NCBI GenBank assembly: GCA_944384205.1
Contig: CALWSL010000004.1
Coordinates: 62,001 to 126,000, forward strand
Direction of reading: 5' to 3'
DNA from: an uncultured Acetatifactor sp.
Lineage (GTDB): Bacteria > Bacillota > Clostridia > Lachnospirales > Lachnospiraceae
Length of the DNA stretch: 64,000 bases
This document shows positions 17,124-27,298 of the stretch, one piece after another. The notes under the pieces are model-generated. The model saw nothing but the letters and a program-made list of their open reading frames with translations. It was not told where the DNA came from and did not search any database. Position numbers and translations under genes: made by a program. How positions within the stretch are numbered: the first letter of the stretch is position 1; every line of letters begins with the position of its first letter.

Positions 17124-17582
17124 ATGGCACCTATTAAAAAAACAGTAGCCCCTGTAACCGAGAAGAAAGTGACAGAATCTGCTGCGGTGAAAGCACCTGT
17201 GGCGGAAGTGAAAAAAGCAGAAACAGCAGCAACGACAGTTAAGGCAGAACCTGCAAAAGAAGCAGTTGTAAAAGTAGAGACAGTAAAGAAAGAGGAGCCT
17301 GCAAAGAGAACTCCTGCAAAGAAGGAGCCTGTAAAAAAGGCTAAGACAACAACTGCTAAGAGTGCTCCTGCAAAGAAGGCAGAAGTAAAGAGCGCTTTAC
17401 ATATCCAGTTTGGAGGAAAATCTTACGCAGATGAGGACTTAATGAAGATTGCAAAGGATGTATGGAAATACGACCTGAAGCAGAAGGCAGGAGATCTTAC
17501 AAATGTAGAGCTCTATGTAAAGCCTGAGGAGAATAAGGTTTACTATGTAATGAATAGTATTACAGGAAGCTTTGATATTTAA
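17124..17582 (+). CDS. DUF6465-type protein with Ala/Lys/Pro-rich N-terminal tail
   Basis: A 152-residue protein in two parts. Residues 1-~90 are low-complexity and basic, with repeated PAKK/PVKK/KKAE units like those of histone H1-like and other nucleic-acid-associated proteins; no signal peptide is seen. Residues ~92-152 form a small conserved domain, LHIQFGGKSYADEDLMKIAKD ending in NKVYYVMNSITGSFDI, which I recognise as the DUF6465 type common in Lachnospiraceae. The ATG at 17124 follows a GGGAGAGG site. It has its own strong promoter and terminator, suggesting high monocistronic expression. Function unknown; nucleic-acid binding by the tail is inference. Confidence 0.8.
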   Translation: MAPIKKTVAPVTEKKVTESAAVKAPVAEVKKAETAATTVKAEPAKEAVVKVETVKKEEPAKRTPAKKEPVKKAKTTTAKSAPAKKAEVKSALHIQFGGKSYADEDLMKIAKDVWKYDLKQKAGDLTNVELYVKPEENKVYYVMNSITGSFDI

Positions 17583-17605
17583 GAATAGCTGCATAATCAA
17601 GGATG

Positions 17606-17648
17606 AAACCCCAAAGCGTTTAACGTAAGTTAGATGCCTTGGGGTTTT
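17606..17648 (+). terminator. Terminator after the DUF6465-type gene
   Basis: A 9-bp stem (17606-17614 with 17639-17647), a 24-base loop and a short T run. The loop is larger than usual. Confidence 0.65.
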
Positions 17649-17650
17649 AA

Positions 17651-17750
17651 GTTTACGCGGGTAACGATGAGAATGCCGCGCTTGCGTGAACATTCGAGGA
17701 GCACCGCGATAACGGGAAGAAACCCGTAAAGCGTGTTTTATCTCGTTTAC
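17651..17750. repeat. Structured spacer between DUF6465-type gene and hrcA
   Basis: This fills the middle of a 313-base gap. It contains an 8-bp stem (17651-17658 with 17684-17691) around a GC-rich inner stem, and a 5-bp hairpin (17712-17716 with 17723-17727). gtttac recurs at both ends. No coding potential is seen; it may be a further palindromic intergenic element. Confidence 0.4.
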
Positions 17751-17804
17751 AAAATCTGTATTTTCTGTTTAGAATTAATTTAGATTTATTTTCAATAAAA
17801 TCTG

Positions 17805-17833
17805 TTGACAATAGATAGGGTAAGTGATATTTT
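17805..17833 (+). promoter_or_regulatory. Promoter of the hrcA-grpE-dnaK-dnaJ operon
   Basis: TTGACA at 17805-17810 and TATTTT at 17828-17833 with 17-base spacing. The predicted start point near 17840 lies just upstream of the CIRCE operator. Confidence 0.82.
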
Positions 17834-17847
17834 ATGAATATAAGATG

Positions 17848-17874
17848 TTAGCACTCCCTTGAAATGAGTGCTAA
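17848..17874 (+). promoter_or_regulatory. CIRCE operator
   Basis: TTAGCACTC (17848-17856), nine bases, GAGTGCTAA (17866-17874): a perfect match to the consensus CIRCE inverted repeat bound by HrcA. It overlaps the start of transcription of the heat-shock operon and predicts auto-repression by HrcA. Confidence 0.98.
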
Positions 17875-17895
17875 CAACAAAAAAGGAGTGATGGA

Positions 17896-18924
17896 ATGCA
17901 GTTGGACGAGAGAAAAACGAAAATATTGCAGGCCATTATCCGGAACTATCTGGAGACGGGTGAGCCGGTGGGCAGCAGGACAATTTCAAAGTACACTGAC
18001 TTGAACCTGAGCTCCGCAACCATTCGCAATGAAATGGCAGATTTGGAAGAGATGGGATATATTCTACAGCCCCATACTTCCGCAGGAAGAATTCCTTCCG
18101 ACAAGGGTTATCGTTTTTATGTGGATGCGCTGATGGAAGAGAAGGAACGGGAAGTTGTGGAAATGAAAGAGATGCTGGTAGAACGGCAGGATAAGATGGA
18201 GACACTGTTAAAGCAGGTTGCAAAGCTCCTTGCGCAGAATACACAGTATGCCACCATGATTTCTGCTCCACAGACACAGCGCAACAAGGTGAAATTCATT
18301 CAGCTTTCCCGTGTGGACGACAATCAGATACTGGCTGTTATTGTGGTGGAGGGAAATGTAATTAAAAATAACATTCTTTCCGTAGAAGGGGGCTTGACAG
18401 ATGAGACGCTTTTAAAGCTGAATATTCTGTTAAACACAAATCTGAACGGCTTATCACTGGAGGAGATTAATCTGGGAATGATTGCAGGGTTGAAACAGCA
18501 GGCAGGCATTCATAGCGATATCGTAAGTGAAGTAATTGACGCTGTGGCAGAAGCAATCAGGGCAGATGAGGATTTGGAGATATATACCAGCGGCGCAAAT
18601 AATATCTTCCGGTATCCGGAGCTTGCCGATCAGGCAAAAGCCAGTGAACTGATTAATACTTTTGAGGAGAAGCAGCAGTTGCATGAGCTGGTAGTGGATA
18701 CTCTTGCAGATGAAAAAAATACCGGAATTCAGGTTTATATTGGAGATGAGACGCCGATTCAAAGCATGAAGGATTGCAGTGTGGTTACAGCCACCTATGA
18801 ATTAGGAGACGGCATGAGGGGTACGATAGGTATTATCGGTCCGAAGAGAATGGATTATGACAAGGTTGTCGGAACGCTGCGGACACTGCAGAACAGACTG
18901 GATGAGTTGTATAAGGATAAATGA
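17896..18924 (+). CDS. hrcA: Heat-inducible transcription repressor HrcA
   Basis: A 342-residue repressor that binds CIRCE and senses protein-folding stress through GroEL. The N-terminal winged helix-turn-helix is visible in LDERKTKILQAIIRNYLETG and LSSATIRNEMADLEEMGYI, and the family motif QPHTSAGRIPSDKGYRFYVD follows. The C-terminal GAF-like domain ends with GTIGIIGPKRMDYDKVV. It is the first gene of the operon, 21 bases after the CIRCE operator, behind an aaaggagtg site. Confidence 0.96.
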   Translation: MQLDERKTKILQAIIRNYLETGEPVGSRTISKYTDLNLSSATIRNEMADLEEMGYILQPHTSAGRIPSDKGYRFYVDALMEEKEREVVEMKEMLVERQDKMETLLKQVAKLLAQNTQYATMISAPQTQRNKVKFIQLSRVDDNQILAVIVVEGNVIKNNILSVEGGLTDETLLKLNILLNTNLNGLSLEEINLGMIAGLKQQAGIHSDIVSEVIDAVAEAIRADEDLEIYTSGANNIFRYPELADQAKASELINTFEEKQQLHELVVDTLADEKNTGIQVYIGDETPIQSMKDCSVVTATYELGDGMRGTIGIIGPKRMDYDKVVGTLRTLQNRLDELYKDK

Positions 18925-18938
18925 AAGGAACAGAAAGT

Positions 18939-19574
18939 ATGGCAGAACAGGAAAAGGAAATATTAGAGGAAGAGACTCTTTCCGGAGATATGGATACCGA
19001 TGACGGGGAAGTGATTTCCGAGGAAGCGGCGGAAGAAGAAACGGATGAGACATCTGAAGAGAAAGAAGGTGAGGAGCCGCAAACCCGGGCGGAAAAGAAA
19101 GCAGCCAGGAAACAGGCAAAGCAGGATAAGAAAGAAGATGCTTACAAGGAAAAAATTGATCAGCTTGAAGACAGGGTAAAGCGCCAGATGGCGGAATTTG
19201 AAAATTTCCGTAAGAGGACAGAGCGTGAAAAGCAGGCAATGTTTGAGACGGGAGCAAAGAGTGTCATCGAAAAGGTCCTTCCTATTGTCGATAATTTTGA
19301 GAGGGGACTGGCGACAGTGCCGGAGGAACAAAAGGAAGACCCGTTTGTAGACGGAATGAACCGCGTTTACAAACAGCTTCTAACAGAGCTTGAAAATATT
19401 GGTGTGAAGCCTATTGAAGCGGTTGGCTGTGAGTTTGACCCCAATCTTCACAATGCGGTGATGCAGGTGGAGAGTGAAGAATATGAATCCGGTGTTGTGG
19501 CGCAGGAGCTGCAGAAGGGTTATACGTATCATGATATTGTGGTAAGACACAGTATGGTTGCAGTTACATCGTAA
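18939..19574 (+). CDS. grpE: Nucleotide exchange factor GrpE
   Basis: Co-chaperone that releases ADP from DnaK. The 211-residue protein has a long acidic, Glu-rich N-terminal tail (residues 1-~75), a coiled-coil region with IDQLEDRVKRQMAEFENFRKR, and the beta-wing domain ending VVRHSMVAVTS. The ATG at 18939 is preferred, with AAAGGAA 8 bases upstream; an ATG at 18921 overlapping the hrcA stop is an alternative that adds six residues. Second gene of the CIRCE operon. Confidence 0.94.
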   Translation: MAEQEKEILEEETLSGDMDTDDGEVISEEAAEEETDETSEEKEGEEPQTRAEKKAARKQAKQDKKEDAYKEKIDQLEDRVKRQMAEFENFRKRTEREKQAMFETGAKSVIEKVLPIVDNFERGLATVPEEQKEDPFVDGMNRVYKQLLTELENIGVKPIEAVGCEFDPNLHNAVMQVESEEYESGVVAQELQKGYTYHDIVVRHSMVAVTS

Positions 19575-19608
19575 AAAGAATTTGATAACAATATAGTTAA
19601 AAATATAG

Positions 19609-21483
<1,875 letters not shown>

Positions 21484-21485
21484 GC

Positions 21486-21589
21486 GTGAGAAGAAGTTCT
21501 AATGGCTTTCAGCCATTTATGCTCACAGCAAAAGCTGTTTCGCAAAGAACTTCTATATCTCACACTGAAGGATGCCTTTGGCATTCTTC
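21486..21589. repeat. Structured spacer between dnaK and dnaJ
   Basis: A nested palindrome. Arms 21486-21500 and 21546-21563 pair as gtgaga/tctcac and agaagttct/agaacttct with a 3-base bulge. Inside are a 7-bp hairpin at 21501-21517 and a 5-bp hairpin at 21525-21538. A further 10-bp hairpin with a 3-base loop lies at 21567-21589. No reading frame is present. It could weaken read-through or set mRNA stability between dnaK and dnaJ. Confidence 0.6.
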
Positions 21590-21661
21590 GTCTGGCAAAA
21601 AGAACTTATATTGCATAATTTAACAAATTATGCTATTTTAGGATAGTATGTGAAAGGTGGG

Positions 21662-21687
21662 GCACAGGGCATGGTTATGCCCTGTGC
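21662..21687 (+). promoter_or_regulatory. Perfect hairpin just upstream of dnaJ
   Basis: An 11-bp perfect stem (21662-21672 with 21677-21687) with a GGTT loop lies 25 bases before the dnaJ start and is followed, after nine bases, by five T. It is a candidate attenuator or RNA-processing site that would set DnaJ below DnaK. Confidence 0.55.
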
Positions 21688-21712
21688 AAACCGCGTTTTT
21701 AGGAGGCTGGTC

Positions 21713-22891
21713 ATGGCAGAACAGAAGCGGGACTATTATGAAGTCCTCGGTGTAGATAGAAATGCAGATGAAGCTGCAATCAAAAAGGCATATCGTGTCC
21801 TGGCAAAAAAATATCACCCTGATGCAAACCCCGGTGACAAGGAAGCTGAGAAAAAATTTAAGGAAGCTTCAGAGGCATATGCCGTATTAAGCGATCCTGA
21901 GAAGAGACGTCAGTATGATCAGTTCGGTCATGCTGCTTTTGAAGGCGGTGCAGGCGGAGCCGGCGGGTTCGATTTCAGCGGTACTGATTTTAGTGATATC
22001 TTTGGCGATATTTTTGGAGACTTTTTTGGCGGAGGACGCAGCAGGGGCGCAGCTAATAACGGTCCCATGAAGGGAGCGAATATTCGTACCAGTGTACGCA
22101 TTACTTTTGAGGAAGCTGTGTTCGGCTGTAAGAAGGAGATTGAACTGACCGTAAAGGAGACCTGTAAAACCTGTAACGGCAGCGGCGCGAAGCCGGGAAC
22201 CAGTCCGGAAACCTGCAGCAAATGCGGCGGAAAAGGACAGGTGGTATTTACCCAGCAGTCTTTCTTCGGAACTGTCCGTAATGTACAGACTTGTCCCGAA
22301 TGTCAGGGTACCGGTAAGGTAATCAGGGAGAAATGTTCCGATTGTCGCGGAACAGGATATATCGCAATGAGGAAACGCTACTCTGTGGATATTCCTGCAG
22401 GTATTGATAACGGACAGTCCACAAGAATGCCCGGACTGGGCGAACCCGGCAAAAACGGCGGACCCAGAGGAGATGTTCTGGTGGAGGTTATTGTAAGCCG
22501 TCATCCTATTTTCCAGCGTCAGGATATCAACATTTTCTCAACGGTACCCGTGTCTTTTGCAGTAGCTGCATTGGGCGGCGAGGTTGTGATTGATACAGTG
22601 GACGGCAAGGTTATTTATGATGTGAAACCCGGAACCCAGACAGACACCAAGGTGCGTCTCAAAGGGAAAGGCGTTCCTTCCGTGCGCAATAAAGAAATCC
22701 GCGGTGACCATTATGTGACACTGGTGGTTCAGGTTCCTGATAAGCTGAAGCCTGAGGCAAAGGAATTGTTAAGACAGTTCGACGCTTTAACGGACGATTC
22801 CCTGAATGCTGCAAAAAGAGTAGCCGGACGGGAAGATACGGGTGAGACGAAGGAACCAAAAGAGGGCAAAAAGAAGAAATTTTGGAAATAA
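21713..22891 (+). CDS. dnaJ: Chaperone protein DnaJ (Hsp40)
   Basis: Type I J-protein that stimulates DnaK ATPase and delivers substrates. The 392-residue protein has the J domain with the [10 protein letters not shown] motif (HPD triad), a Gly/Phe-rich segment ([13 protein letters not shown]), four zinc-binding CxxCxGxG repeats ([32 protein letters not shown]), and the C-terminal substrate domain. The ATG at 21713 has AGGAGG upstream; the open frame starting at 21650 would add 21 residues that cover the upstream hairpin and is unlikely. Last gene of the heat-shock block. Confidence 0.96.
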   Translation: MAEQKRDYYEVLGVDRNADEAAIKKAYRVLAKKYHPDANPGDKEAEKKFKEASEAYAVLSDPEKRRQYDQFGHAAFEGGAGGAGGFDFSGTDFSDIFGDIFGDFFGGGRSRGAANNGPMKGANIRTSVRITFEEAVFGCKKEIELTVKETCKTCNGSGAKPGTSPETCSKCGGKGQVVFTQQSFFGTVRNVQTCPECQGTGKVIREKCSDCRGTGYIAMRKRYSVDIPAGIDNGQSTRMPGLGEPGKNGGPRGDVLVEVIVSRHPIFQRQDINIFSTVPVSFAVAALGGEVVIDTVDGKVIYDVKPGTQTDTKVRLKGKGVPSVRNKEIRGDHYVTLVVQVPDKLKPEAKELLRQFDALTDDSLNAAKRVAGREDTGETKEPKEGKKKKFWK

Positions 22892-22901
22892 TGAAAACAG
22901 C

Positions 22902-22942
22902 AAAAGGATTTCGGGGTATGGTGTCCTCGGAATCCTTTTTTC
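22902..22942 (+). terminator. Rho-independent terminator after dnaJ
   Basis: A 15-bp stem with wobble pairs (22902-22916 with 22925-22939), an 8-base loop and a run of T to 22942. It closes the heat-shock operon. Confidence 0.9.
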
Positions 22943-22964
22943 ACAAAAGAGGGGGATATGTAGG

Positions 22965-24491
22965 ATGGAAAGCGGCAGAAAAGAGTTTGTCGGACTGGTG
23001 TGCAATATTTATATGATTTTGCTTGCGGCGGCGCTGCCGTTGTATACACGGGGGAGTTACAATCAAATCGGAGACAGTAAGTATTTGCTTTTTCGGAATG
23101 TGTCATTGCTGTGCATCGGAATATGGCTGATAATGACCGCAGTCGGCGTTATCGGGAAAATGATATCAGGGATGAGGAATGCAATACGCACCGGAAAACG
23201 GCAGGATACAGGGATTCCGTGTGCAAAACAATGGAGCATGGTGGATAGTTGTATCCTTTTTTACGGAGTCTGTGCATTTCTCTCCGCTGTTATGAGTTTC
23301 TATCCGACAACGGCGTGGCTGGGATATCGGGAATGGTATATGGGAGCGGTATCACAGCTACTTTTTGTGGGAATTTATTTTATGGTGTCAAGAGAGTATA
23401 CAGGAAGCGCCTATCCTGTTTATTTTGGTGAGGCGGCATTATTCCTCGTTACACTGATTGCATTTTTGCAGCGGTTTGACTTAGATATTCTGGGTTTACT
23501 GGAACCCTTTCAGACAACGGATTGGGCATACAGCCATATGATTTCCACCGTGGGAAATATTAACTGGTTGTGCGGTTACTTAAGCGTTGCTGTTGTTTTC
23601 CCTGTTGTCGGCTATTTCTATGGCAGAAATAAGGGGAAAACAGCGATATGTTATGGAATTAGCGTGTCGGCGCTGGTACTGTTGCTGACACAGGGCAGCG
23701 ATATCGGCATGGTACTTACGGTAGCCTGTGTGGGGATGGGTTTGCTGTATGGCATTCGGAAGAAAGAAGTTTTTGCAAGAAGCATTCTGCTTGCTTTGGG
23801 AGTATGTGTATTGTGTCCTGTTATGGGATGGATTATGAGGTTTGTCGGTACACTGGAAATGCTACCCGCAGACGGATTTGTCAGCGGCATCATTTTGGAG
23901 CCGTTCTGGTGGGGCGCTGCTGTTATATTTGCAGTGCTGTATGTGCTGCAAAAAGTAATGTCAGACAAAGCGGTGAAGGTGCTGAATGGAACGCTGGTGG
24001 TAACGGGTGTGCTTGCAGCGGGTACACTGGCAATTCTCTATTTATACAGTATTCCGCAAGGCGCGGAATGGGGAAGCGGCAGAGGAGGGCTCTGGCAGGC
24101 AGCGTGGGCAGCTTTTTGCAGGGTGGATTTGTCCGGGAAGCTTTTGGGCGTGGGTCCTGACTGCTTTGCAGAATACATCTATAATGTTCCTTCTATATCA
24201 TCGCTAATTCAGATGGAGGGGCACTGGGCAGGGGCAGTGTTTACCAATGCCCACAATGAATGGCTGAATCTGCTGGTAAACGAAGGGATTTTCGGTTTGC
24301 TGGCTTATGTTGGTGTGTTTGCCTGCGCTTTCAGAAGATACCGGGGCATGCCGTTGGGGGTTATGGCGCTGGTACTGTACGGAATCAGCTCACTGGTAAG
24401 CTTTCAGCAGGTGATGAATACACCGTTGTTATTTCTGGTGTTGGGAATCTGTGAGAACAGGTATAGAAAAAGCGGCACCAAATTTATTTGA
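22965..24491 (+). CDS. O-antigen ligase/polymerase-like membrane protein
   Basis: A 508-residue integral membrane protein with about 11-12 hydrophobic segments. Near the C-terminus it has a large external loop with VGPDCFAEYIYNVPS followed by FTNAHNEWLNLLVNEGIFGLLAY, which is the Wzy_C/O-antigen-ligase (RfaL) signature including the His-Asn motif. Such proteins join or polymerise lipid-linked glycans outside the membrane. The ATG at 22965 is chosen because the longer frame would start inside dnaJ and read through the terminator. The next gene is another large membrane protein, but no glycosyltransferases are adjacent, so the substrate is unknown. Confidence 0.75.
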   Translation: MESGRKEFVGLVCNIYMILLAAALPLYTRGSYNQIGDSKYLLFRNVSLLCIGIWLIMTAVGVIGKMISGMRNAIRTGKRQDTGIPCAKQWSMVDSCILFYGVCAFLSAVMSFYPTTAWLGYREWYMGAVSQLLFVGIYFMVSREYTGSAYPVYFGEAALFLVTLIAFLQRFDLDILGLLEPFQTTDWAYSHMISTVGNINWLCGYLSVAVVFPVVGYFYGRNKGKTAICYGISVSALVLLLTQGSDIGMVLTVACVGMGLLYGIRKKEVFARSILLALGVCVLCPVMGWIMRFVGTLEMLPADGFVSGIILEPFWWGAAVIFAVLYVLQKVMSDKAVKVLNGTLVVTGVLAAGTLAILYLYSIPQGAEWGSGRGGLWQAAWAAFCRVDLSGKLLGVGPDCFAEYIYNVPSISSLIQMEGHWAGAVFTNAHNEWLNLLVNEGIFGLLAYVGVFACAFRRYRGMPLGVMALVLYGISSLVSFQQVMNTPLLFLVLGICENRYRKSGTKFI

Positions 24492-24574
24492 CAGGATAAC
24501 AAGTACGGTTTACAATTTTCATGTTATAGAGAGATTCAGAACGATAGTTGTTATCTGTGCGAAAGAGGGCGGCA

Positions 24575-26077
24575 ATGAAAAAGTGGAGATTGGAAGAGCT
24601 ACAGGTTAAAATATTGTGTGTGGGAATGATTTTGCTGCTGGCGGCGACATTGGTTCCGCTTTTTTGGATTTCTGCTTATAATTTTAAAAGTGTGGACGAT
24701 TATAGTTTTGCCCGTAATGCAGAAGAGGTCTGGGAGGAAAGCCATTCCGTTTTAAAAGTACTGGCAGCTCAGGCGACGGAAACGAAGGAGATTTACCGGA
24801 CCTGGCAGGGGACCTTTTTCAGCCAGTGGTTTGCTTCCAGTATGATGGGGATTTTTGGCGACAGCGCTTATTATGTGGGAACCTTTCTTTCGCTGGGAGC
24901 CTTTGTTCTTGCGGAGCTGCTGTTGTTTATGATGCTTCTGGTAAAGGGTCTCGGAGCTGATAAATGCAGGGCGGCGATTGTGTCCATTGGTTGTATTGTC
25001 CTGCAGATTCTTCTGACTCCTTATCCGGTAGAAGCTTTCTACTGGTTCTGCGGAGCAGTGGTCTATACTTTTATTTATGCGCTGGCTTTGTTGCTTCTGA
25101 CACTGTTATTTGTATTAAATAGAATGGAACATACAAAGAAATACAAAGTGGTTCTTACAGAGGTCGGAATTGTCCTGTTGTCGGTGGCTGTAGGCGGCAG
25201 TAATTACGTTACAGGTCTGACCATGCTGATTTTTTATTTTTTCTATCTGGTTTGGATGTTCTGGAAAAAGAAAAAATACAGGATTTTGGCATTGTGCAAT
25301 ATGCTGGTATACCTGCTGGTGTTTGGTGCGAATATTCTGGCGCCGGGCAATATGATGAGACAAGGGTCTGCAGGGGTGGAACGGGCGTCTGCCTTTTTCA
25401 GCATTCTGCAATCCATAAAGGAAGCGGCGACCTATTGCATTGTAAATATGAATCCGCCCTGCGTGATACTGGGACTTTTATTCCTTCCCATTTTTGTATC
25501 GATTGTAAAAAAGAAAAATTTCAGATATCCCATGCCTTTATTGGTGAGTGTGATATCCTTTGGCGTGTATGCGGCGCAGTTTACGCCGACTCTTTACGCG
25601 CTGCAGATTCTTGGCGCGGGTCGCGTACAGAATTTGTACCGGTTTAGTTTTTATGTATTATTGTATGCGAATGAGCTTTATTGGATAGGATGGCTGTGGC
25701 GCAGATGGACAGAAAGCCATGCCGCAGAGGAGATTGCTGCGAAAACCGGGGAAAACCGCACAAGCTTTCTTTTGCCCGGTTGGATTGTGGGAGGACTGTT
25801 GTTATGTCTCTCGCTGGTTTCCTGGGGTGGAAGCACTGTGACAACAGTGAGTGCAATACGCTCCCTGCGCAGCGGCGAGGCAGCGCAGTATCGTCAGGAC
25901 TATGAGGAACGCTTGGTATTGTTGGAGGACCCTTCCATCAAGGAGGTATATTTAGAGCCGTTCTCTGCAACGCCGTATCTGTTGTTTTTCGGCGACATTG
26001 TAGAAGATACGCAGGACTGGGTAAATCAGGCGGTTGCAACGTATTTTGACAAGGACGTTGTGGGTTTGAAGGAATAA
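24575..26077 (+). CDS. Polytopic membrane protein, DUF6056-like
   Basis: A 500-residue protein with about 11 membrane segments and a motif SAYNFKSVDDYSFARN in the first external loop. The Asp-Asp pair after the first membrane helix, followed by a TWQGTFFSQWF segment, is typical of GT-C-fold glycosyltransferase-like DUF6056 proteins of Clostridia. The C-terminal ~60 residues are extracellular. The ATG at 24575 follows gagggcgg. It lies 84 bases after the O-antigen-ligase-like gene, suggesting a shared role in cell-surface glycan assembly. The enzymatic function is inferred from fold-type only. Confidence 0.6.
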   Translation: MKKWRLEELQVKILCVGMILLLAATLVPLFWISAYNFKSVDDYSFARNAEEVWEESHSVLKVLAAQATETKEIYRTWQGTFFSQWFASSMMGIFGDSAYYVGTFLSLGAFVLAELLLFMMLLVKGLGADKCRAAIVSIGCIVLQILLTPYPVEAFYWFCGAVVYTFIYALALLLLTLLFVLNRMEHTKKYKVVLTEVGIVLLSVAVGGSNYVTGLTMLIFYFFYLVWMFWKKKKYRILALCNMLVYLLVFGANILAPGNMMRQGSAGVERASAFFSILQSIKEAATYCIVNMNPPCVILGLLFLPIFVSIVKKKNFRYPMPLLVSVISFGVYAAQFTPTLYALQILGAGRVQNLYRFSFYVLLYANELYWIGWLWRRWTESHAAEEIAAKTGENRTSFLLPGWIVGGLLLCLSLVSWGGSTVTTVSAIRSLRSGEAAQYRQDYEERLVLLEDPSIKEVYLEPFSATPYLLFFGDIVEDTQDWVNQAVATYFDKDVVGLKE

Positions 26078-26104
26078 AAGGGAAAGAAAGGTATCGGATA
26101 ATCT

Positions 26105-27091
26105 ATGAAGTGGGTAAAGTTCAGAGTAAAAACAATTACAGAGGCGGAGGACATTATTATCAGTACGCTGTATGATATTGGTCTTGAAGGTGCGCAGATT
26201 GAGGACAAGGTTCCGTTGACGGCACTGGAAAAGGAGCAGATGTTTGTGGACATTCTCCCTGACGGACCGGAGGACGACGGAATCGCTTACCTTAGTTTTT
26301 TTGTGGAGGAAAAGGAGGATGGCAGCCTGGAGGTACAGGGAATGCCCACCGACAGGGAAACCGTTCTCGCAGAGGTAAAGAGGGAATTGGAAGATTTGAG
26401 AATGTTCTGCGATATCGGTGAGGGAACCGTTACCGTGGATGAGACAGAGGATATTGACTGGATTAACAACTGGAAACAGTATTTTCATCAGTTCTATATA
26501 GATGACATTCTTGTCATTCCTTCCTGGGAAAAGATAAAGCCGGAGGATACGGACAGGATGGTACTGCATATTGACCCCGGAACTGCATTCGGAACAGGGA
26601 TGCACGAGACGACCCAGCTTTGTATCAGACAGCTTAGAAAGTATATTACCAGCGAAACTAAGCTTTTGGACGTGGGAACCGGAAGCGGAATTTTGGCAAT
26701 TCTGTCCCTGATGTTTGGCGCAAAGCACGCCGTCGGTACGGATTTGGATGTCTGCGCGGTGGAGGCGGTTGCCCAGAACTGTGAAGCGAACGGTATCAAT
26801 CCTGCACAGTTTGAAATGATGATTGGAAATATCATTACCGATAAGGAGATTCAGGATAAGGTGGGTTACGGGTGCTATGATATTGTGGTTGCAAATATTC
26901 TGGCAGACGTACTTGTGCCGCTGACCCCCGTCATTGTGAACCAGTTAAAGCCGGGAGGTATCTATATTACCTCCGGTATTATTGACGATAAAGAGCAGAC
27001 CGTTGTAGATGCTGTGAAAGCGGCAGGGCTTAAGGTGCTTGAGGTTACTTATCAGGGAGAGTGGGTGAGTGTCACAGGACAAAAAGTTTAA
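26105..27091 (+). CDS. prmA: Ribosomal protein L11 methyltransferase PrmA
   Basis: SAM-dependent enzyme that trimethylates ribosomal protein L11. The 328-residue protein has the N-terminal substrate-recognition domain (MKWVKFRVKTITEAEDIIISTLYD style), the central HIDPGTAFGTGMHETTQLC, the SAM motif LLDVGTGSGILAI, and the catalytic-site motif IVVANILADVLVPL. Its last codons (QKV stop) lie inside the first of three hairpin repeats. The rsmE gene follows after these repeats, the usual Firmicutes order (dnaK-dnaJ-prmA-rsmE), here interrupted by two membrane-protein genes. Confidence 0.96.
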   Translation: MKWVKFRVKTITEAEDIIISTLYDIGLEGAQIEDKVPLTALEKEQMFVDILPDGPEDDGIAYLSFFVEEKEDGSLEVQGMPTDRETVLAEVKRELEDLRMFCDIGEGTVTVDETEDIDWINNWKQYFHQFYIDDILVIPSWEKIKPEDTDRMVLHIDPGTAFGTGMHETTQLCIRQLRKYITSETKLLDVGTGSGILAILSLMFGAKHAVGTDLDVCAVEAVAQNCEANGINPAQFEMMIGNIITDKEIQDKVGYGCYDIVVANILADVLVPLTPVIVNQLKPGGIYITSGIIDDKEQTVVDAVKAAGLKVLEVTYQGEWVSVTGQKV

Positions 27092-27136
27092 CTAAGACGG
27101 TAAAGTACGCCGTCTAAGTTAAACTATATTTTGTCC
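27077..27136. repeat. Conserved-loop hairpin repeat, copy A1
   Basis: A long hairpin: outer stem ggacaaaa/ttttgtcc, a 16-pair inner stem with one A-A mismatch, and the loop TAAAGTACG (27101-27109). It begins within the last codons of prmA. Positions 27079-27136 are identical to 27196-27253. Confidence 0.85.
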
Positions 27137-27195
27137 TACAAAAATAAACTCTAGGGTGGTAAAGTACACCACCCAAGAGTTTCTAATTTTGTCCC
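27137..27195. repeat. Conserved-loop hairpin repeat, copy B (covarying stem)
   Basis: It has the same architecture as its neighbours: an acaaaa/ttttgt outer stem, an inner stem aaactct-A-gggtgg paired with ccaccc-A-agagttt including the same A-A mismatch six pairs from the loop, and the loop TAAAGTACA. The stem sequence differs from copy A but stays base-paired, so the structure, not the sequence, is conserved. Confidence 0.85.
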
Positions 27196-27253
27196 ACAAA
27201 AAGTTTAACTAAGACGGTAAAGTACGCCGTCTAAGTTAAACTATATTTTGTCC
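27196..27253. repeat. Conserved-loop hairpin repeat, copy A2
   Basis: A 58-base exact duplicate of 27079-27136 placed 117 bases downstream, in the spacer before rsmE. The identity suggests recent duplication or gene conversion. Confidence 0.85.
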
Positions 27254-27298
27254 GCAAAAATAAGGCGTACATGCTGGAATTAAAATTGAGGAGATAAT

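Noticed and set aside
22842-22964. N-terminal extension of the O-antigen-ligase-like protein
   Set aside because: It would overlap the end of dnaJ and read through a strong terminator; the ATG at 22965 is better.
27077-27253. CRISPR array
   Set aside because: The repeats are long hairpins with variable stems, three copies only, with no unique spacers of constant size and no cas genes.
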